From Methylocystaceae bacterium (GTDB lineage Bacteria > Pseudomonadota > Alphaproteobacteria > Rhizobiales > Beijerinckiaceae), in assembly GCA_014190435.1 (NCBI GenBank), contig BJGJ01000005.1, positions 1 through 64,000 on the forward strand: a stretch of DNA of 64,000 nucleotides. The letters run 5' to 3'. The notes under the pieces were generated by a model. The model was not told the origin of the DNA and searched no databases. It worked only from the letters and a program-made list of their open reading frames with translations. The translations under genes were made by a program, and so were the position numbers. Positions within the stretch are counted from its first letter, which is position 1; every line of letters begins with the position of its first letter. Shown here one piece after another: positions 35,100-45,429 of this stretch.

Positions 35100-36569
35100 A
35101 TGGCGGCTCTTCAGGAGACCGTTACGCATGTCGCATCGCTTGATGCGAAAGCGTACAAGTATGGTTTTACTACCAATATTGAGTCTGAAAAGGCGCCCAA
35201 AGGCCTAAACGAAGATATCGTTCGTTTTATTTCAGCAAAAAAGAATGAGCCGGATTGGCTAACGCAGTGGCGTTTAGCCGCCTATCAACGTTGGCTGACA
35301 ATGTCGGAGCCAAATTGGGCTCGAGTTCATTATCCTAAAATTGATTATCAAGACCTATATTATTACTCAGCCCCAAAATCGACTCCTGGTCCCAAAACGA
35401 TTGATGATGTGGACCCCGAGCTTTTGCGCACCTATGAAAAACTTGGCATCCCCTTGCGAGAGCAAGAAATCTTGGCTGGCGTACAAACTCGTAAAGTTGC
35501 GGTAGACGCAGTTTTTGACTCTGTTTCTGTAGCCACGACGTTTAAAGAAGAGCTCGCTAAAGCAGGGGTGATCTTCTGTCCAATTTCTGAAGCAGTTCAT
35601 ACGCATCCAGAACTTGTGCAGAAATATCTTGGATCTGTTGTTCCTGTAACAGATAATTATTTTGCAACATTAAATTCTGCCGTTTTTTCTGATGGTTCCT
35701 TTGTCTATATACCTAAAGGCGTTAGATGCCCGATGGAGTTATCGACATATTTTAGAATCAACGAACAAAATACGGGTCAATTTGAAAGAACCTTAATTAT
35801 TGCTGATTGTGATTCATATGTAAGTTACTTAGAGGGCTGTACAGCGCCAAAAAGAGATGAAAATCAATTGCATGCCGCAGTTGTTGAGCTTGTAGCTCTT
35901 GATAATGCGCAAATTAAATATTCGACAGTACAAAATTGGTATCCCGGAGATAGCGATGGACGAGGAGGTATATACAATTTTGTTACTAAAAGAGGCGACT
36001 GCCGGGGCGATAACTCACACATTTCTTGGACACAGGTTGAAACTGGTTCAGCAATAACCTGGAAATACCCATCGTGTATTCTCAGAGGAAACAACTCACA
36101 AGGTGAGTTTTATTCTATTGCCGTTTCAAATGGTCATCAGCAAGTCGATAGCGGCACTAAGATGATACATTTAGGAAAAAACACAAAGAGTAGGATCGTT
36201 TCAAAAGGCATCTCTGCAGGTAAATCGCAAAACACCTATAGAGGGCTTGTATCCGCTCATCGCAAAGCAGTTGGTTCTCGTAATTTTACGCAATGCGATA
36301 GTCTTTTAATTGGACAGAGCTGCAGCGCCCATACGATTCCCTACATCGAGGCTAAAAATAATCATCTCCAATTTGAACATGAGGCGACAACCTCAAAAAT
36401 ATCTGATGAGCAGTTATTTTACGCCATGCAACGAGGTCTTTCCGCTGAAGACGCTACAGCATTAATTGTAAACGGATTTGTGCGAGAAGTTTTACAGCAA
36501 CTTCCAATGGAATTCGCCGTCGAAGCGCAAAAGCTTATCTCAATTTCTCTAGAAGGCAGCGTTGGCTAA
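35100..36569 (+). CDS. sufB: Fe-S cluster assembly scaffold SufB
   Basis: Core subunit of the SufBCD scaffold where [4Fe-4S] clusters are built. The N-terminal helical part ('[18 protein letters not shown]') and the beta-helix core ('[21 protein letters not shown]') are followed by '[18 protein letters not shown]' and '[22 protein letters not shown]' near the C-terminus, the defining SufB motif. 489 residues is typical. An AGGAG ribosome site precedes the ATG. sufC begins 26 nt after its stop. Confidence 0.97.
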   Translation: MAALQETVTHVASLDAKAYKYGFTTNIESEKAPKGLNEDIVRFISAKKNEPDWLTQWRLAAYQRWLTMSEPNWARVHYPKIDYQDLYYYSAPKSTPGPKTIDDVDPELLRTYEKLGIPLREQEILAGVQTRKVAVDAVFDSVSVATTFKEELAKAGVIFCPISEAVHTHPELVQKYLGSVVPVTDNYFATLNSAVFSDGSFVYIPKGVRCPMELSTYFRINEQNTGQFERTLIIADCDSYVSYLEGCTAPKRDENQLHAAVVELVALDNAQIKYSTVQNWYPGDSDGRGGIYNFVTKRGDCRGDNSHISWTQVETGSAITWKYPSCILRGNNSQGEFYSIAVSNGHQQVDSGTKMIHLGKNTKSRIVSKGISAGKSQNTYRGLVSAHRKAVGSRNFTQCDSLLIGQSCSAHTIPYIEAKNNHLQFEHEATTSKISDEQLFYAMQRGLSAEDATALIVNGFVREVLQQLPMEFAVEAQKLISISLEGSVG

Positions 36570-36595
36570 CACAGATATCTTTGGGAAATGATCAG

Positions 36596-37348
36596 ATGTT
36601 GGAAGTAAATGATTTACACGTTTCTGTGGGTGATCGCGAAATCCTGAAAGGCTTTACTCTTAAAGTTGCAGCTGGAGAAGTTGCGGCGATTATGGGGCCA
36701 AATGGAACAGGAAAGTCGACTCTTTCTTACGTGATTGCTGGCCGAGAAGGTTATACGATTACTCGGGGAGAAATACTCCTTAATGGCGTTAACCTGCTTG
36801 ACCTAGCGCCTCATATGCGCGCTGCTAATGGCGTCTTTCTGGCATTCCAATACCCTGTAGAAATACCAGGTGTAGCCTGCATGCAATTTCTAAAAGCCGC
36901 CATGAATGCGCAAAGACGCTCAAGGGGCGATGAAGAAATCAATACGCCTGAATTTATGAAGCGCGTGAGAGAAGAATCAGAAAAATTAAAAATAAGCCAG
37001 GAAATGTTGAGAAGACCACTTAATTCCGGTTTCTCAGGCGGTGAGAAAAAACGTATGGAAATATTACAGATGGCGCTATTGCAGCCAAAATTATCGATTT
37101 TAGATGAAACGGACTCAGGATTAGATATTGACGCGCTTAAAACTGTTTCAGAAGGAGTAAATTCTCTCCGTAATCCTGCAAGAGGATTTTTAATTATTAC
37201 GCATTATCAGAGACTACTTGATTATATAAAGCCTGATACTGTCCACGTCATGGCCCAGGGACGCATACAAAAATCTGGGGGCGCAGAATTAGCGCTTGAG
37301 TTAGAAAAACATGGTTATCAGAATTATGTTTCTAATGAGGCTGCATAA
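36596..37348 (+). CDS. sufC: Fe-S cluster assembly ATPase SufC
   Basis: ABC-type ATPase of the SufBCD complex. Walker A 'GPNGTGKSTLSYVIAG' (about 34-49), ABC signature 'FSGGEKKRMEILQMALLQP' (about 144-162; the SufC-typical GGEKKR form), and Walker B 'LSILDETDSGLDIDALK' are intact. The track ORF begins with a TTG at 36581; the ATG at 36596 with GGGA upstream matches the conserved N-terminus 'MLEVNDLHVSV'. It is followed after 3 nt by sufD. Confidence 0.97.
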   Translation: MLEVNDLHVSVGDREILKGFTLKVAAGEVAAIMGPNGTGKSTLSYVIAGREGYTITRGEILLNGVNLLDLAPHMRAANGVFLAFQYPVEIPGVACMQFLKAAMNAQRRSRGDEEINTPEFMKRVREESEKLKISQEMLRRPLNSGFSGGEKKRMEILQMALLQPKLSILDETDSGLDIDALKTVSEGVNSLRNPARGFLIITHYQRLLDYIKPDTVHVMAQGRIQKSGGAELALELEKHGYQNYVSNEAA

Positions 37349-37351
37349 AAG

Positions 37352-38641
37352 ATGCGCCTCAATCCTTCAGAAAATATCCTGCCTTTCGAGATAAATTACG
37401 CTCAAGCTTCTGCGCATGAAATGTCACGCGAACGCAAAGAAGCTTGGGCGCGATACTCAAATCTTGGCCTTCCTAATCATAGGCTAGAGTCGTGGCGTTA
37501 TACTGATTTTCGAGCTGCTTGTTTGAAAAGCTTTCACCCTGCAGATAAAGCAATCGATAATATTGAATTAGTACGAGAGCATGAGAGTTATAGACTAGTT
37601 CTTCTTAATGGCGTTCTACGACATGACTTATCTGACATAAATTTAATGCCAGATGGCGTTAATGTTGACAATATTTATGAAAATCAATCCAATTTAAAAG
37701 AAAATATTTCTTTTAATACGAGTAATTTTTCAAATTTAATAAAAGACACTATTGTCGATCTTAATACAGCTTTAGCTAGCGATGGTTTCATAATAAAGAT
37801 CACAGAAGGCGTGGAGCTAACTAAACCAATTGAAATATTGAATGTAATTACCAAACAGTGTTCAGTATTTACGCGAATTTTTGTTGATTTATCCGAAAAT
37901 TCTAGAATTAATCTCATTGAGACATTAAAAAACAACTCTTTGCATGGCGCTCAAGTTAATCATGTCTTATATGCAAAATTGGCTCCAAATTCTGGACTTG
38001 ATTTATTTAGTTATCTGTCAGGATCAGGCCAGTCTTGCACCGGCATCTTGACATTATTAGCAGAATTGGAGCGCGGGGCATCGATTAATTCCAATGTTTT
38101 GTTCAATTTAAATGGGTTTTTTAGACGTCAGGTCTTTGCTAAACTTAAAGAAGAACACGCAAATATCACCTTAAATGGTGTTGTATTAGCAAAGACTAAG
38201 GATCACATTGATAATACCATAGCTGTAGAACATTGCGCCCCAAATACAATGAGTAATGAAGTTTTCCGTTACATTTTGAACAATAAATCAGTCGGTGTAT
38301 TTCAAGGCAAAATCATTGTGCAGCCTGCAGCTCAAAAATCAGATGGATTTATGCAGTCAAAAGCTATTTTGCTTTCTGATCTAGCCGCCATGAATTCAAA
38401 ACCAGAGTTAGAGATTTTCGCGGATGACGTGAAATGCAGTCATGGATCAACTTGCGGAGAGATTGATAAAGAGCAATTATTTTATCTAATGTCTCGTGGA
38501 CTTGATGAGCAGGAAGCAAAGTCTTTATTAATTGAAGCTTTTGCTTTTGAAGCGTTCTCAGCATTTAAGGATGATAAAATGTCTAATTTTACAAAAAATA
38601 TTCTTGCAGACTGGCTTTTTATAAAGAGAAATTTGTCATGA
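37352..38641 (+). CDS. sufD: Fe-S cluster assembly protein SufD
   Basis: SufB paralogue that completes the SufB-SufC2-SufD scaffold and helps iron acquisition. 'SWRYTDFRA' near residue 47, a divergent beta-helix middle, and the C-terminal family motif 'DDVKCSHGSTCGEIDKEQLFYLMSRGL' region (about 358-384) define it. The central part (about 37600-38100) is notably AT-rich. 429 residues is normal. The start is 3 nt after sufC, and the end overlaps sufS as ATGA. Confidence 0.95.
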   Translation: MRLNPSENILPFEINYAQASAHEMSRERKEAWARYSNLGLPNHRLESWRYTDFRAACLKSFHPADKAIDNIELVREHESYRLVLLNGVLRHDLSDINLMPDGVNVDNIYENQSNLKENISFNTSNFSNLIKDTIVDLNTALASDGFIIKITEGVELTKPIEILNVITKQCSVFTRIFVDLSENSRINLIETLKNNSLHGAQVNHVLYAKLAPNSGLDLFSYLSGSGQSCTGILTLLAELERGASINSNVLFNLNGFFRRQVFAKLKEEHANITLNGVVLAKTKDHIDNTIAVEHCAPNTMSNEVFRYILNNKSVGVFQGKIIVQPAAQKSDGFMQSKAILLSDLAAMNSKPELEIFADDVKCSHGSTCGEIDKEQLFYLMSRGLDEQEAKSLLIEAFAFEAFSAFKDDKMSNFTKNILADWLFIKRNLS

Positions 38642-39879
38642 ATATCTCTCATAACCCTTTGAATTATGATATTGATAAAATACGCAGCCAGTTTCCGTTT
38701 TTAGATGTTAGGCCGTATGGCAAAAACATTATCTACTTTGATAACGCAGCATCTGCGCAAAAACCTAAAATTGTTCTAGATCGATTGACGCAATTCTATA
38801 CTAATGAGTATGCAAATGTGCATAGAGGATTACATTATCTGGCAAATGCGGCAACGGAAGCCTATGAAGATGCTAGATTGACAGTATGTAAATTTTTAAA
38901 CGCAGTGGATTCTGAAGAAATAATATTTACGCGCGGTGCCACTGAAGCGCTGAATATGGTGGCTTCTTCATTTGGAAATGCGTATATTCGCGCCGGGGAT
39001 GAGATCATCCTTTCCACAATGGAGCATCATTCTAATATTGTTCCATGGCATTATCTGCGCGAGAATCATGGCGCAATTATCCAATGGATTGAGCCAGATT
39101 TAGATGGCAGAATTGATATTGTTAAACTTTCTAAGCTCATAAACAAAAAAACAAAGATCATCGCGCTAACGCATATGTCTAATGTTTTGGGCTCTCCAGT
39201 TCAAATAAAAGAAATAGCGAAAATGGCGCATACGCATAATGTTCCAATTTTAATAGATGGTTCCCAAGGAGCAGTTCACCTTGATGTAGATGTACAGGCG
39301 CTAGACGTAGATTTTTATGTCTTTACGGGCCATAAACTGTACGGCCCTACAGGAATTGGCGTTCTTTACGCAAAAAAACCCTGGCTTGAAGAGCTTCCTC
39401 CTTATAGCGGCGGAGGGGAAATGATTAACACTGTTACCCGCGATCAGGTGACCTATGCGATGCCGCCCCAACGATTTGAGGCTGGCACGCCGCCAGTCGC
39501 TCAAGCTGTAGGATTAGCTGCAGCAATCAAATATTTGGATTCTATTGGCCGCGAAGCAATTAGACAGCATGAAAAGCAGCTTACACAATATGCATCGAGC
39601 AAGCTTTCTGAGATGAAGCATGTAAAAATTTATGGCAATGCCCCTGATAAGGGTCCCATTATATCCTTTAATTTAAATGACGCGCATGCCCATGATGTTG
39701 CGACGATCATTGATCATTATGGGATTGCCGTACGAGCCGGAGCTCACTGCGCCATGCCATTGATGTCCATGTTAGGCGCGAGTTCAACATGCCGCGCGTC
39801 ATTTGGGCTTTATAATACTTTTGAGGAAATTGATGATTTCGTTGAAGGGCTCGCTAAGGCACAAAGCCTGTTCTCATGA
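38638..39879 (+). CDS. sufS: Class II cysteine desulfurase SufS
   Basis: PLP enzyme supplying sulfur to the Suf scaffold. 'IIYFDNAASAQKP' (about 30-42), 'ALTHMSNVLGSPV' (about 179-191), the PLP lysine in 'FTGHKLYGPTGIGVLYAKK' (about 224-242), and the catalytic cysteine in 'VRAGAHCAMPLM' (about 364-375) agree with SufS/CsdA. Class II desulfurases usually need a SufE or SufU acceptor; neither is encoded in this island. The start overlaps sufD by ATGA, so translation is coupled. Confidence 0.96.
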   Translation: MNISHNPLNYDIDKIRSQFPFLDVRPYGKNIIYFDNAASAQKPKIVLDRLTQFYTNEYANVHRGLHYLANAATEAYEDARLTVCKFLNAVDSEEIIFTRGATEALNMVASSFGNAYIRAGDEIILSTMEHHSNIVPWHYLRENHGAIIQWIEPDLDGRIDIVKLSKLINKKTKIIALTHMSNVLGSPVQIKEIAKMAHTHNVPILIDGSQGAVHLDVDVQALDVDFYVFTGHKLYGPTGIGVLYAKKPWLEELPPYSGGGEMINTVTRDQVTYAMPPQRFEAGTPPVAQAVGLAAAIKYLDSIGREAIRQHEKQLTQYASSKLSEMKHVKIYGNAPDKGPIISFNLNDAHAHDVATIIDHYGIAVRAGAHCAMPLMSMLGASSTCRASFGLYNTFEEIDDFVEGLAKAQSLFS

Positions 39880-39891
39880 GGGGATTACCAT

Positions 39892-40266
39892 ATGACAGAT
39901 AAAGCTCTTGATACGAGTTTTGTCGCTCAAAGCGCAGGTGAGACTCAAAGAATAGCTGGTAACCATCCTCTTCATGACGATGTTATCATGGCGTTAAAAA
40001 CTGTTTATGATCCGGAAATTCCTGCAGATATCTATGAGCTTGGACTTATTTATCGGGTAGATATTAACGATGATGGCCTTGCTGACATTGATATGACGCT
40101 GACAGCGCCCGGCTGTCCTGTGGCGGGGGAAATGCCCATTTGGGTAAAAAACGCCGTTAGCGCTGTGCCTGGTATTTTAGATGTGCAAGTGAATATGGTT
40201 TTTGATCCCCCCTGGGATCAAAGCCGAATGTCAGATGAAGCGCGTGTTGCTTTAGATATGTGGTAA
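39892..40266 (+). CDS. sufT: SUF-associated Fe-S maturation factor SufT (DUF59/MIP18 family)
   Basis: Small protein implicated in maturation of Fe-S proteins. The DUF59 core reads 'KTVYDPEIPADIYELGLIYRV' region (about 37-57), followed by 'MTLTAPGCPVAGEMP' (about 67-81), with the conserved Cys and a C-terminal 'VNMVFDPPWDQSRMSDEAR' region. 124 residues. It starts 12 nt after sufS, between sufS and sufA, the usual place in alphaproteobacterial SUF operons. Confidence 0.94.
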   Translation: MTDKALDTSFVAQSAGETQRIAGNHPLHDDVIMALKTVYDPEIPADIYELGLIYRVDINDDGLADIDMTLTAPGCPVAGEMPIWVKNAVSAVPGILDVQVNMVFDPPWDQSRMSDEARVALDMW

Positions 40267-40313
40267 TTCTGTTTACTGATAATTTGCGATAATCTCTAGC
40301 GTCGAGTTTTTTC

Positions 40314-40679
40314 ATGGCAATTGGATCATCTTCAGCTGTTTTAACTATAAGCTCTGCGGCAATCGAGCGGTTGCGTGAAGTTCTAGCAAGCGCCAACACA
40401 GGGGAGGGACTGCGTGTTGCTGTTGAAAAAGGCGGCTGCGCAGGCATGTCGTATAAAATGGCTCTAGCAGAGCCCCAGCAGGGAGACGAGATTATAGATA
40501 CGGAAGGTGGGCGCGTTATTATTGATGCAAAGGCCATTCTCTATTTGATTGGGTCAATACTAGACGTAAAAACAACCCAGTTCTCGTCTACATTTGTTTT
40601 TGAAAATCCCAACCAAACTTCTGCTTGCGGTTGCGGAGAGAGTGTTGAACTTAAGCCGGCTGCGCCGCTGCATTCCTGA
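40314..40679 (+). CDS. sufA: A-type Fe-S carrier protein SufA (HesB/IscA family)
   Basis: Carries Fe-S clusters from the scaffold to apo-proteins. The three conserved cysteines are present: one in 'KGGCAGMSYKM' (about 40-50) and two in 'SACGCGESVE' (about 103-112). 121 residues. It begins 47 nt after sufT and closes the SUF island. No good rho-independent terminator follows. Confidence 0.95.
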   Translation: MAIGSSSAVLTISSAAIERLREVLASANTGEGLRVAVEKGGCAGMSYKMALAEPQQGDEIIDTEGGRVIIDAKAILYLIGSILDVKTTQFSSTFVFENPNQTSACGCGESVELKPAAPLHS

Positions 40680-41015
40680 TCCCTGACCGGGTGCCAGTGA
40701 CGCCATACTCGAAGATAATATACTCTAACTTAGTATTTTTTTAGTGCTTTTCTTATCAAACTGCGAAGAAGAAATGGAGATAAAGGTAGCCTCTAGGCTG
40801 ATGTTTTAGCCTAGTCAAAAAAAAGAAAACGCAGCCGTCCATTTGTTTCAATGAGGCTTATAATTTATTCAATTGCCTTGCGGTGCCTCACTTCAAATAA
40901 TAAATCATAAGTCATTGAATATATTGTTGTATAACCTATAACAGCGACTGGCTTGAGTGAAAAGAATCGCTTATAGAATTAGATCTCTTTCTCCATCCAT
41001 TTGAGTGGCGGGATC
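40680..41015. other. 336-nt intergenic region between sufA and gyrA
   Basis: No gene supported. It contains a perfect 7-bp inverted repeat, CTAGGCT (40793-40799) and AGCCTAG (40808-40814), with an 8-nt loop; an A-run rather than a T-run follows on the plus strand, so it is not a standard terminator for sufA. The rest is AT-rich and presumably includes the gyrA promoter, which I cannot place with confidence. Confidence 0.4.
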
Positions 41016-43742
41016 TTGGCTGACAACGACTTAAACACCGAGGGTTCAGGTAAATCTGAACAGGATATCCGACCGGTTTCGATCGCAGATGAAATGAAGC
41101 GATCCTATCTGGATTACGCAATGAGCGTAATCGTTAGTCGTGCACTGCCTGACGTCAGAGATGGATTAAAGCCGGTTCATAGGCGCATCATGTTCTCAAT
41201 GAATGAGAACGGACATACGCCGGATAAGTCATATGTTAAATCTGCGCGTATTGTTGGTGATGTAATGGGTAGATATCACCCACATGGCGATGCGGCGATT
41301 TATGACGCCCTTGTGCGAATGGCCCAGCCTTTTTCTATGCGGCTCATGCTCGTCGATGGCCAGGGTAATTTTGGCTCTGTCGATAATGATCCGCCTGCGG
41401 CGATGCGCTATACCGAGTCTAGATTAGCTAAGCCGGCTCTAGCTTTGCTTGAGGACATCGATGAAGGAACGGTTGATTTCCAACCAAATTATGATGGCAA
41501 GGAACATGAGCCTGCCGTTCTGCCGGCGCGTTTCCCCAATCTTCTAGTAAATGGCGCAGGCGGCATCGCTGTCGGCATGGCGACCAATATTCCACCTCAT
41601 AATTTGGGCGAGATTATTGATGGTGCTATAGCGCTAATAGACAGGCCAGATCTTACAATCTCCGAATTAATGGAAATCATACCTGGTCCTGATTTTCCAA
41701 CAGCAGCGACAATTTTAGGAAGAGGCGGAATAAAGAGCGCTTATGCAACAGGGCGCGGCTCTGTAATTATGCGCGCTAAAGGCGAAATCGAGACGCTGCG
41801 AAAAGATAGAGAAGCGATTATTTTTACTGAAATTCCATACCAAGTTAACAAAGCGGCATTAATTGAGCGCATCGCTGAATTGGTTAGAGAAAAAAAGATT
41901 GAGGGCATATCTGATCTGCGAGATGAGTCAGATCGTGATGGCATGAGAATAGTCATTGAGTTGAAACGAGAAGCTGTTGCTGAAGTTGTTATGAACCAGT
42001 TGTGGCGACACACATCATTACAATCAAGTTTTTCAGTAAATATGATTGCATTAAATGGCGGTCGCCCCGAGCTATTAACACTTTCAGACGTGTTGAAAGC
42101 TTTTATAGATTTCAGAGAAACTGTTGTCACGCGACGAACAAAATATCGATTAGTCAAAGCAAGAGACAATGCCCATCTTCAAGTAGGTTTAGCAATAGCT
42201 GTCGCCAATATTGATGAAGTCATTAAGCTGATCCGCACATCTGCCGATGCCGCAACAGCAAGAGAATCTCTGATGATCCGGGATTGGTCAGCAAAAGATA
42301 TGGCGCCCTTAGTAGAACTCATCGCCGATCCGCGTCATAAACTATCCACTACAGGCACAATAAAATTATCTGAAGCCCAAGCGCGAGCAATACTAGATTT
42401 AAGACTCCAGCGCTTAACTGCGCTAGGTCGTGAAGAAATTGCGGAAGCTTTAAATAAACTCGCAGTAGAAATTGCTGACTATTTAGACATACTTGGTTCG
42501 CGCGAACGTTTGTTTAAAATTATCAAAGATGAAATGCTGGCAGTTAAAGAACTCTACGCCACGCCCAGACGCACAGAAATTGTCGAAGCCGATGGCGATG
42601 TTGACGATGAAGATCTGATCGCTCGCGAAGATATGGTCGTAACTGTATCCCACGCCGGCTATATCAAACGCGTGCCTCTTTCCACTTATCGCGCACAACG
42701 TCGTGGTGGTAAGGGACGGTCAGGCATGCAGACAAAGGACGAAGATTTTGTTCACCGTATTTTTGTCGCAAATACGCACACGCCGGTCTTGTTTTTCTCC
42801 TCATTTGGTAAAGCCTACAAAGAGAAGGTGTGGCGATTGCCGTTAGCTGCGCCCCAAGCGCGAGGAAAGGCGCTCGTTAATATGTTGCCACTCGATCCTG
42901 GAGAGCGCATCACAACGATTATGCCATTGCCCGAGGATGAGGCGAGTTGGGCGACGCTTGATGTCATATTCGCGACTACTGGCGGTACTATACGACGCAA
43001 TAAGCTCTCTGACTTTGTTGACGTTAGGCGCAATGGTCTAATTGCTATGAAGCTTGATGATGGTGAAGCCATTGTCGATGTGGCCACAGCAACAGAGAGA
43101 GATGATATTCTCCTCACAACTAAAGATGGACAGTGTATTCGTTTTGCTGCGCCAGAAGTGCGCGTATTTCAGGGTCGCACCTCAATGGGCGTGCGTGGTA
43201 TCGCATTAGCAGAAAATGACAAAGTTATTGCCTTATCTATCCTTACGCATTTTGATGCAACAAGTGATGAAAGAATTGCATACCTTCGGCGTGCTAATGC
43301 ACTGAGAAGACGTATGGGTGAAGATGTTTCAACTGATCTTGGAGCTGAAGGCGACGAGAACGTTTCAGATGTAGAGCTGACAGATGAACGTTTCGCTGCA
43401 ATGCAAGTGGCGGAGCAAATTATTCTTACTGTTTCAGAAAACGGTTATGGTAAACGTACGTCTTCATATGAATATCGGACGACTGGTCGTGGAGGCAAAG
43501 GGATTGTCGCCATGGCGGTCAATCCCCGGAATGGTAAATTAATAGCTGCTTTTCCTGTCTTACAAGATGATGAGATTATGCTCGTTACTGATGGCGGTCA
43601 GCTAATTCGTTGTCCAGTCGGTGGGATCCGTATAGCCGGTCGCGGCACTCAGGGCGTCATTGTGTTTAATACAGCGGAGGATGAGCGTGTTGTGTCTGTC
43701 GAACATATTGGCGATGTTGGCGCGCAAGTGGACGAGGAGTGA
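41016..43742 (+). CDS. gyrA: DNA gyrase subunit A
   Basis: Breakage-reunion subunit of gyrase, which introduces negative supercoils. The N-terminus '[21 protein letters not shown]', the quinolone-determining region '[18 protein letters not shown]', the active-site tyrosine in '[12 protein letters not shown]', and the GyrA box 'QRRGGKG' (about 553-559) before the beta-pinwheel CTD are all seen. The residue at the E. coli Ser83 position is Ala; the Asp87 position is Asp. The start is placed at the TTG at 41016, which has GGGA just upstream; the track's TTG at 41001 has no ribosome site. The acidic C-terminal insertion ('[15 protein letters not shown]') is ordinary for alphaproteobacteria. Confidence 0.97.
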   Translation: MADNDLNTEGSGKSEQDIRPVSIADEMKRSYLDYAMSVIVSRALPDVRDGLKPVHRRIMFSMNENGHTPDKSYVKSARIVGDVMGRYHPHGDAAIYDALVRMAQPFSMRLMLVDGQGNFGSVDNDPPAAMRYTESRLAKPALALLEDIDEGTVDFQPNYDGKEHEPAVLPARFPNLLVNGAGGIAVGMATNIPPHNLGEIIDGAIALIDRPDLTISELMEIIPGPDFPTAATILGRGGIKSAYATGRGSVIMRAKGEIETLRKDREAIIFTEIPYQVNKAALIERIAELVREKKIEGISDLRDESDRDGMRIVIELKREAVAEVVMNQLWRHTSLQSSFSVNMIALNGGRPELLTLSDVLKAFIDFRETVVTRRTKYRLVKARDNAHLQVGLAIAVANIDEVIKLIRTSADAATARESLMIRDWSAKDMAPLVELIADPRHKLSTTGTIKLSEAQARAILDLRLQRLTALGREEIAEALNKLAVEIADYLDILGSRERLFKIIKDEMLAVKELYATPRRTEIVEADGDVDDEDLIAREDMVVTVSHAGYIKRVPLSTYRAQRRGGKGRSGMQTKDEDFVHRIFVANTHTPVLFFSSFGKAYKEKVWRLPLAAPQARGKALVNMLPLDPGERITTIMPLPEDEASWATLDVIFATTGGTIRRNKLSDFVDVRRNGLIAMKLDDGEAIVDVATATERDDILLTTKDGQCIRFAAPEVRVFQGRTSMGVRGIALAENDKVIALSILTHFDATSDERIAYLRRANALRRRMGEDVSTDLGAEGDENVSDVELTDERFAAMQVAEQIILTVSENGYGKRTSSYEYRTTGRGGKGIVAMAVNPRNGKLIAAFPVLQDDEIMLVTDGGQLIRCPVGGIRIAGRGTQGVIVFNTAEDERVVSVEHIGDVGAQVDEE

Positions 43743-43820
43743 ATTAGCTTTCCTGATATGATATTTCAAGGTGCGGATATGATGCTTTTTTTATACAATC
43801 AAATAAAGTAAGCTGTTTCT

Positions 43821-44315
43821 ATGTTAAAAATAGCTATATATTCAGGAACCTTTGATCCGTTAACAAACGGCCATTTACACATTATAAAAACAGCTGCAGA
43901 GCTATTTGATAAAATTATTGTCGCAATTGGCGTGAACCCTAGCAAAATACCTTTATTAAGTTTAAAAGATCGTCAAGATGTTTTAGAAAAAGTTTGCAAA
44001 AGAATTTCTTGCCAAAAAATTGAAATAATTTCTTTTGAAGGTCTCGTTGTTGATATTGCACTCTCTTATGATGCTAAATTTATTATACGAGGCCTGCGCG
44101 ACGATGGCGACTTCAATTATGAAATGCAAATGGCGGGGATGAATTCAACTCTTGCCCCAGAAATCCAGACAATATTCATACCCTCAGCAAGTAATATACG
44201 CCACATCAATTCAACACTTGTCCGACAAATTGCAAAATTAGACGGCGATGTCAGCTCATTTGTTCCGAAAGAAACAGATGATCTATTGCAGTATAAATTA
44301 AAAACAACAGTCTGA
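43821..44315 (+). CDS. coaD: Phosphopantetheine adenylyltransferase
   Basis: Penultimate step of coenzyme A synthesis. Nucleotidyltransferase motif 'IYSGTFDPLTNGHLHII' (6-22) with the TxGH-type site, 'IIRGLRDDGDFNYEMQMAGMN' region (about 88-108), and the C-terminal 'STLVRQIAKLDGDVSSFVP' (about 131-149) are intact. 164 residues. It lies 78 nt after gyrA and is followed by two cyclophilin genes, as in many alphaproteobacteria. Confidence 0.95.
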   Translation: MLKIAIYSGTFDPLTNGHLHIIKTAAELFDKIIVAIGVNPSKIPLLSLKDRQDVLEKVCKRISCQKIEIISFEGLVVDIALSYDAKFIIRGLRDDGDFNYEMQMAGMNSTLAPEIQTIFIPSASNIRHINSTLVRQIAKLDGDVSSFVPKETDDLLQYKLKTTV

Positions 44316-44334
44316 AATTATAATGGGAGGTAAT

Positions 44335-44892
44335 ATGAAAAATATTGGATATAGACTATCAATACTAATCGCCTTCTTAATGTTGATGAGCTTTTACTCC
44401 ACAGCTTATGCAGAAGACGCGCATACACTCTATCTAGATACAAAAGACGGTAGAATAACAATTCAGCTTCGCCCCGATCTTGCCCCAAAACACGTTGAGC
44501 GTATTGAGAAACTAGCGAAAGAACACTTTTATGATGGGATTGTTTTTCATCGCGTCATCGATGGTTTTATGGCCCAAGCTGGAGATCCAACAGGAACGGG
44601 ACTTAGTGGATCGCGTTATCTTGATCTAAAAGCAGAATTTACAGATACCCCCTTTAAGAGAGGGTCTCTTGGAATGGCTAGAGATCCCAGTGATAAGGAT
44701 TCTGCTAATTCTCAATTTTTTATATGTCTAGCCGATCAGCCGCAACTAAATGGTAAATATACAAATTTTGGCGAAGTCGTTAGTGGAATGGATCTAGTTG
44801 ATAAGATTAAAAAAGGGTCTAAATCTGAAAATGGCAAAGTCACGGATCCTGATAAAATTATAAAACTAAGAGTAGCGGGCGATAATAGCTGA
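44335..44892 (+). CDS. Periplasmic peptidyl-prolyl cis-trans isomerase (cyclophilin)
   Basis: Cyclophilin with a signal peptide ('MKNIGYRLSILIAFLMLMSF', cleavage after 'TAYA'), so it would assist folding in the periplasm. The catalytic and binding residues are seen in 'FHRVIDGFMAQAGDPTGTG' (about 70-88) and 'ANSQFFICLADQPQLNGKYT' (about 122-141). The track ORF opens four codons earlier, but GGGAGG sits just before the ATG at 44335. It is the first of a tandem pair with a cytosolic paralogue. Confidence 0.93.
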   Translation: MKNIGYRLSILIAFLMLMSFYSTAYAEDAHTLYLDTKDGRITIQLRPDLAPKHVERIEKLAKEHFYDGIVFHRVIDGFMAQAGDPTGTGLSGSRYLDLKAEFTDTPFKRGSLGMARDPSDKDSANSQFFICLADQPQLNGKYTNFGEVVSGMDLVDKIKKGSKSENGKVTDPDKIIKLRVAGDNS

Positions 44893-44951
44893 AATTTCTC
44901 AGCCTATCATCACACCAATAAAATCATGGTTTTTTGCTGATTGGAGTTAAT

Positions 44952-45407
44952 ATGATAAGTGAGATGAATACATTAACTTTGGAGACTACACAGGGCTCTG
45001 TTGTTATAAAATTAAAGCCAGAGCTTGCGCCAAACCATGTCGCCCATATCAAAAAACTCGTAAGTGAAGGCTTTTATGACGGAATAGTCTTTCACCGAGT
45101 TATAGATGGGTTTATGGCTCAAACAGGGTGTCCTCTTGGCACAGGAACGGGTGGATCAAAGTATCCAAATCTCACGCAAGAATTTAATGATGCACCGCAT
45201 GTTAGAGGGACATGTTCTATGGCGCGCGCCTCGCATCCAGACACAGCTAATTCACAGTTCTTTATATGCTTTAAAGAATCTCGTTTTCTAGACCGTCAGT
45301 ATACAGTCTGGGGCGAGGTGACTTCGGGTATGGAGAACGTAGATAAACTGAAACGAGGGGAACCTGTGCGTGATCCAGATAAAATCCTCAAGGCTACACT
45401 TAACTAG
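44952..45407 (+). CDS. Cytosolic peptidyl-prolyl cis-trans isomerase (cyclophilin)
   Basis: Second cyclophilin, without a signal peptide. 'FHRVIDGFMAQTGCPLGTG' (about 44-62) and 'ANSQFFICFKESRFLDRQYT' give the catalytic Arg and hydrophobic pocket. 151 residues from the ATG at 44952, which has TTGGAG upstream; the track ORF begins earlier at a TTG. Strong similarity to the preceding gene outside the signal peptide shows these arose by duplication. A strong terminator follows. Confidence 0.93.
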   Translation: MISEMNTLTLETTQGSVVIKLKPELAPNHVAHIKKLVSEGFYDGIVFHRVIDGFMAQTGCPLGTGTGGSKYPNLTQEFNDAPHVRGTCSMARASHPDTANSQFFICFKESRFLDRQYTVWGEVTSGMENVDKLKRGEPVRDPDKILKATLN

Positions 45408-45429
45408 TAGTAAAGGCGCCTCTAAGAAT

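Noticed and set aside
40793-40814. Hairpin after sufA as a rho-independent terminator
   Set aside because: No U-tract follows on either strand.
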